Assembly: GCA_900169235.1 (NCBI GenBank)
Contig: FWCC01000109.1
Coordinates: 8,433 to 50,565, forward strand
Direction: 5' to 3'
DNA length: 42,133 bases
Source of the DNA: Zarea fungicola
Taxonomy: Eukaryota; Ascomycota; Sordariomycetes; Hypocreales; Cordycipitaceae
Shown: positions 41,834 through 42,133 of the stretch, piece by piece
How positions within the stretch are numbered: the first letter of the stretch is position 1
Layout of the letters: each line of letters begins with the position of its first letter
The notes under the pieces: model-generated
Told to the model about the DNA's origin: nothing
What the model saw: only the letters and a program-made list of their open reading frames with translations
Database searches by the model: none
Translations under genes and position numbers: made by a program

Positions 41834-42133
41834 TTGATTCAAGACTCGCACCTATGGAAGCGTCTCGTAGCGGAACACGGAGGCCTAGTACCGGCGAGCA
41901 CGCGAGGTTGCCACTTTATACTCGAAAATCCAAACCGCATTGTTTTAAGCCCCGAATTCAGCTACCAGGTAACAGACTATGGACGGGACTACTGCAATGT
42001 AAAATGGAGATATACTGCCTTGATGGGGTGAGACCTCGGTCGGTTTAAAGCGTTGGCAGTGATGGACAAGGCCGCCAGAAAAGGAAAAGCGCGACAGAAT
42101 GATGAAGAGAATGATGAAGAGGATGATGAAGAG
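41834..42133 (+). other. Coding-like sequence running off the right edge
   Basis: 41834-42031 reads LWKRLVAEHGGLVPASTRG, then CHFILENPNRIVLSPEFSYQ, ending at TGA. From ATG 42062 another frame runs to the window end (MDKAARKGKARQNDEENDEE...), with a basic start and then an acidic repeat encoded by aatgatgaagag units. These could be two exons of one gene, but no splice pair of normal length joins them in frame. The EHGG...GCHFIL pattern faintly recalls a BRCT-type domain; that is only a suggestion. Confidence 0.3.

Overview
The window reads as accessory DNA of a filamentous ascomycete, probably a Sordariomycete. The evidence is short spliceosomal introns (45-70 bp, GT...AG, CTAAC/CTGAC-type branch sites), fungal-only protein families (Fungal_trans_2 regulator, Zn2Cys6 cluster, BYS1-type secreted protein, NB-ARC/TPR NLR, fungal arrestin, BCS1-like ATPase), Tc1/mariner-like and hAT-like elements, and premature stops of the kind repeat-induced point mutation (RIP) makes. 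The species cannot be named from the sequence. I recognise no intact housekeeping gene; gene density is low and broken genes are common.

Layout. 1-310 is a tandem repeat. 367-1568 holds two convergent unknown genes. 2166-2645 is a small inverted-repeat element. 3208-4838 is a three-exon C2H2 zinc-finger gene with a four-copy 39-residue repeat. 5686-8063 is a four-exon Fungal_trans_2 regulator whose zinc cluster is eroded or missing. 8064-12510 is mostly non-coding, with one sound unknown gene (10840-11547). 12511-14439 (minus) encodes a protein with a 12-heptad coiled coil. 16091-16498 is a vacuolar Ca2+/H+ exchanger relic, followed by a clean hAT-type MITE (16712-17196). 18134-18487 is a small coiled-coil gene and 19117-19403 a BCS1-like ATPase relic. 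22568-23951 is a degenerate Tc1/mariner-like transposon.

24089-27174 contains decayed dispersed-family genes: a minus-strand conserved family, then two tandem copies of a gene that may have a PD-(D/E)XK-like fold. 28175-29780 is an HNH nuclease-like gene. 30385-32126 (minus) is a broken NLR with an ankyrin scrap upstream. 33605-34129 is a BYS1-type secreted protein. 36468-37909 is a homeodomain plus Zn2Cys6 transcription factor. 38683-39382 is an arrestin relic. 39798-40890 is a conserved unknown gene with one in-frame TAG. The right edge cuts into acidic coding-like sequence.

No operon-like or cluster logic is apparent. The region looks like a graveyard and nursery of fast-evolving families: self/non-self recognition, nucleases, regulators and one secreted protein. 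The most unusual items are the homeodomain-Zn2Cys6 fusion with a frame-preserving intron inside the homeodomain, the heptad-repeat gene, the hAT MITE with a GC-rich coding-like core, and RIP-compatible stops in several unrelated genes. All splice models are inferred from reading frame and consensus sites only.
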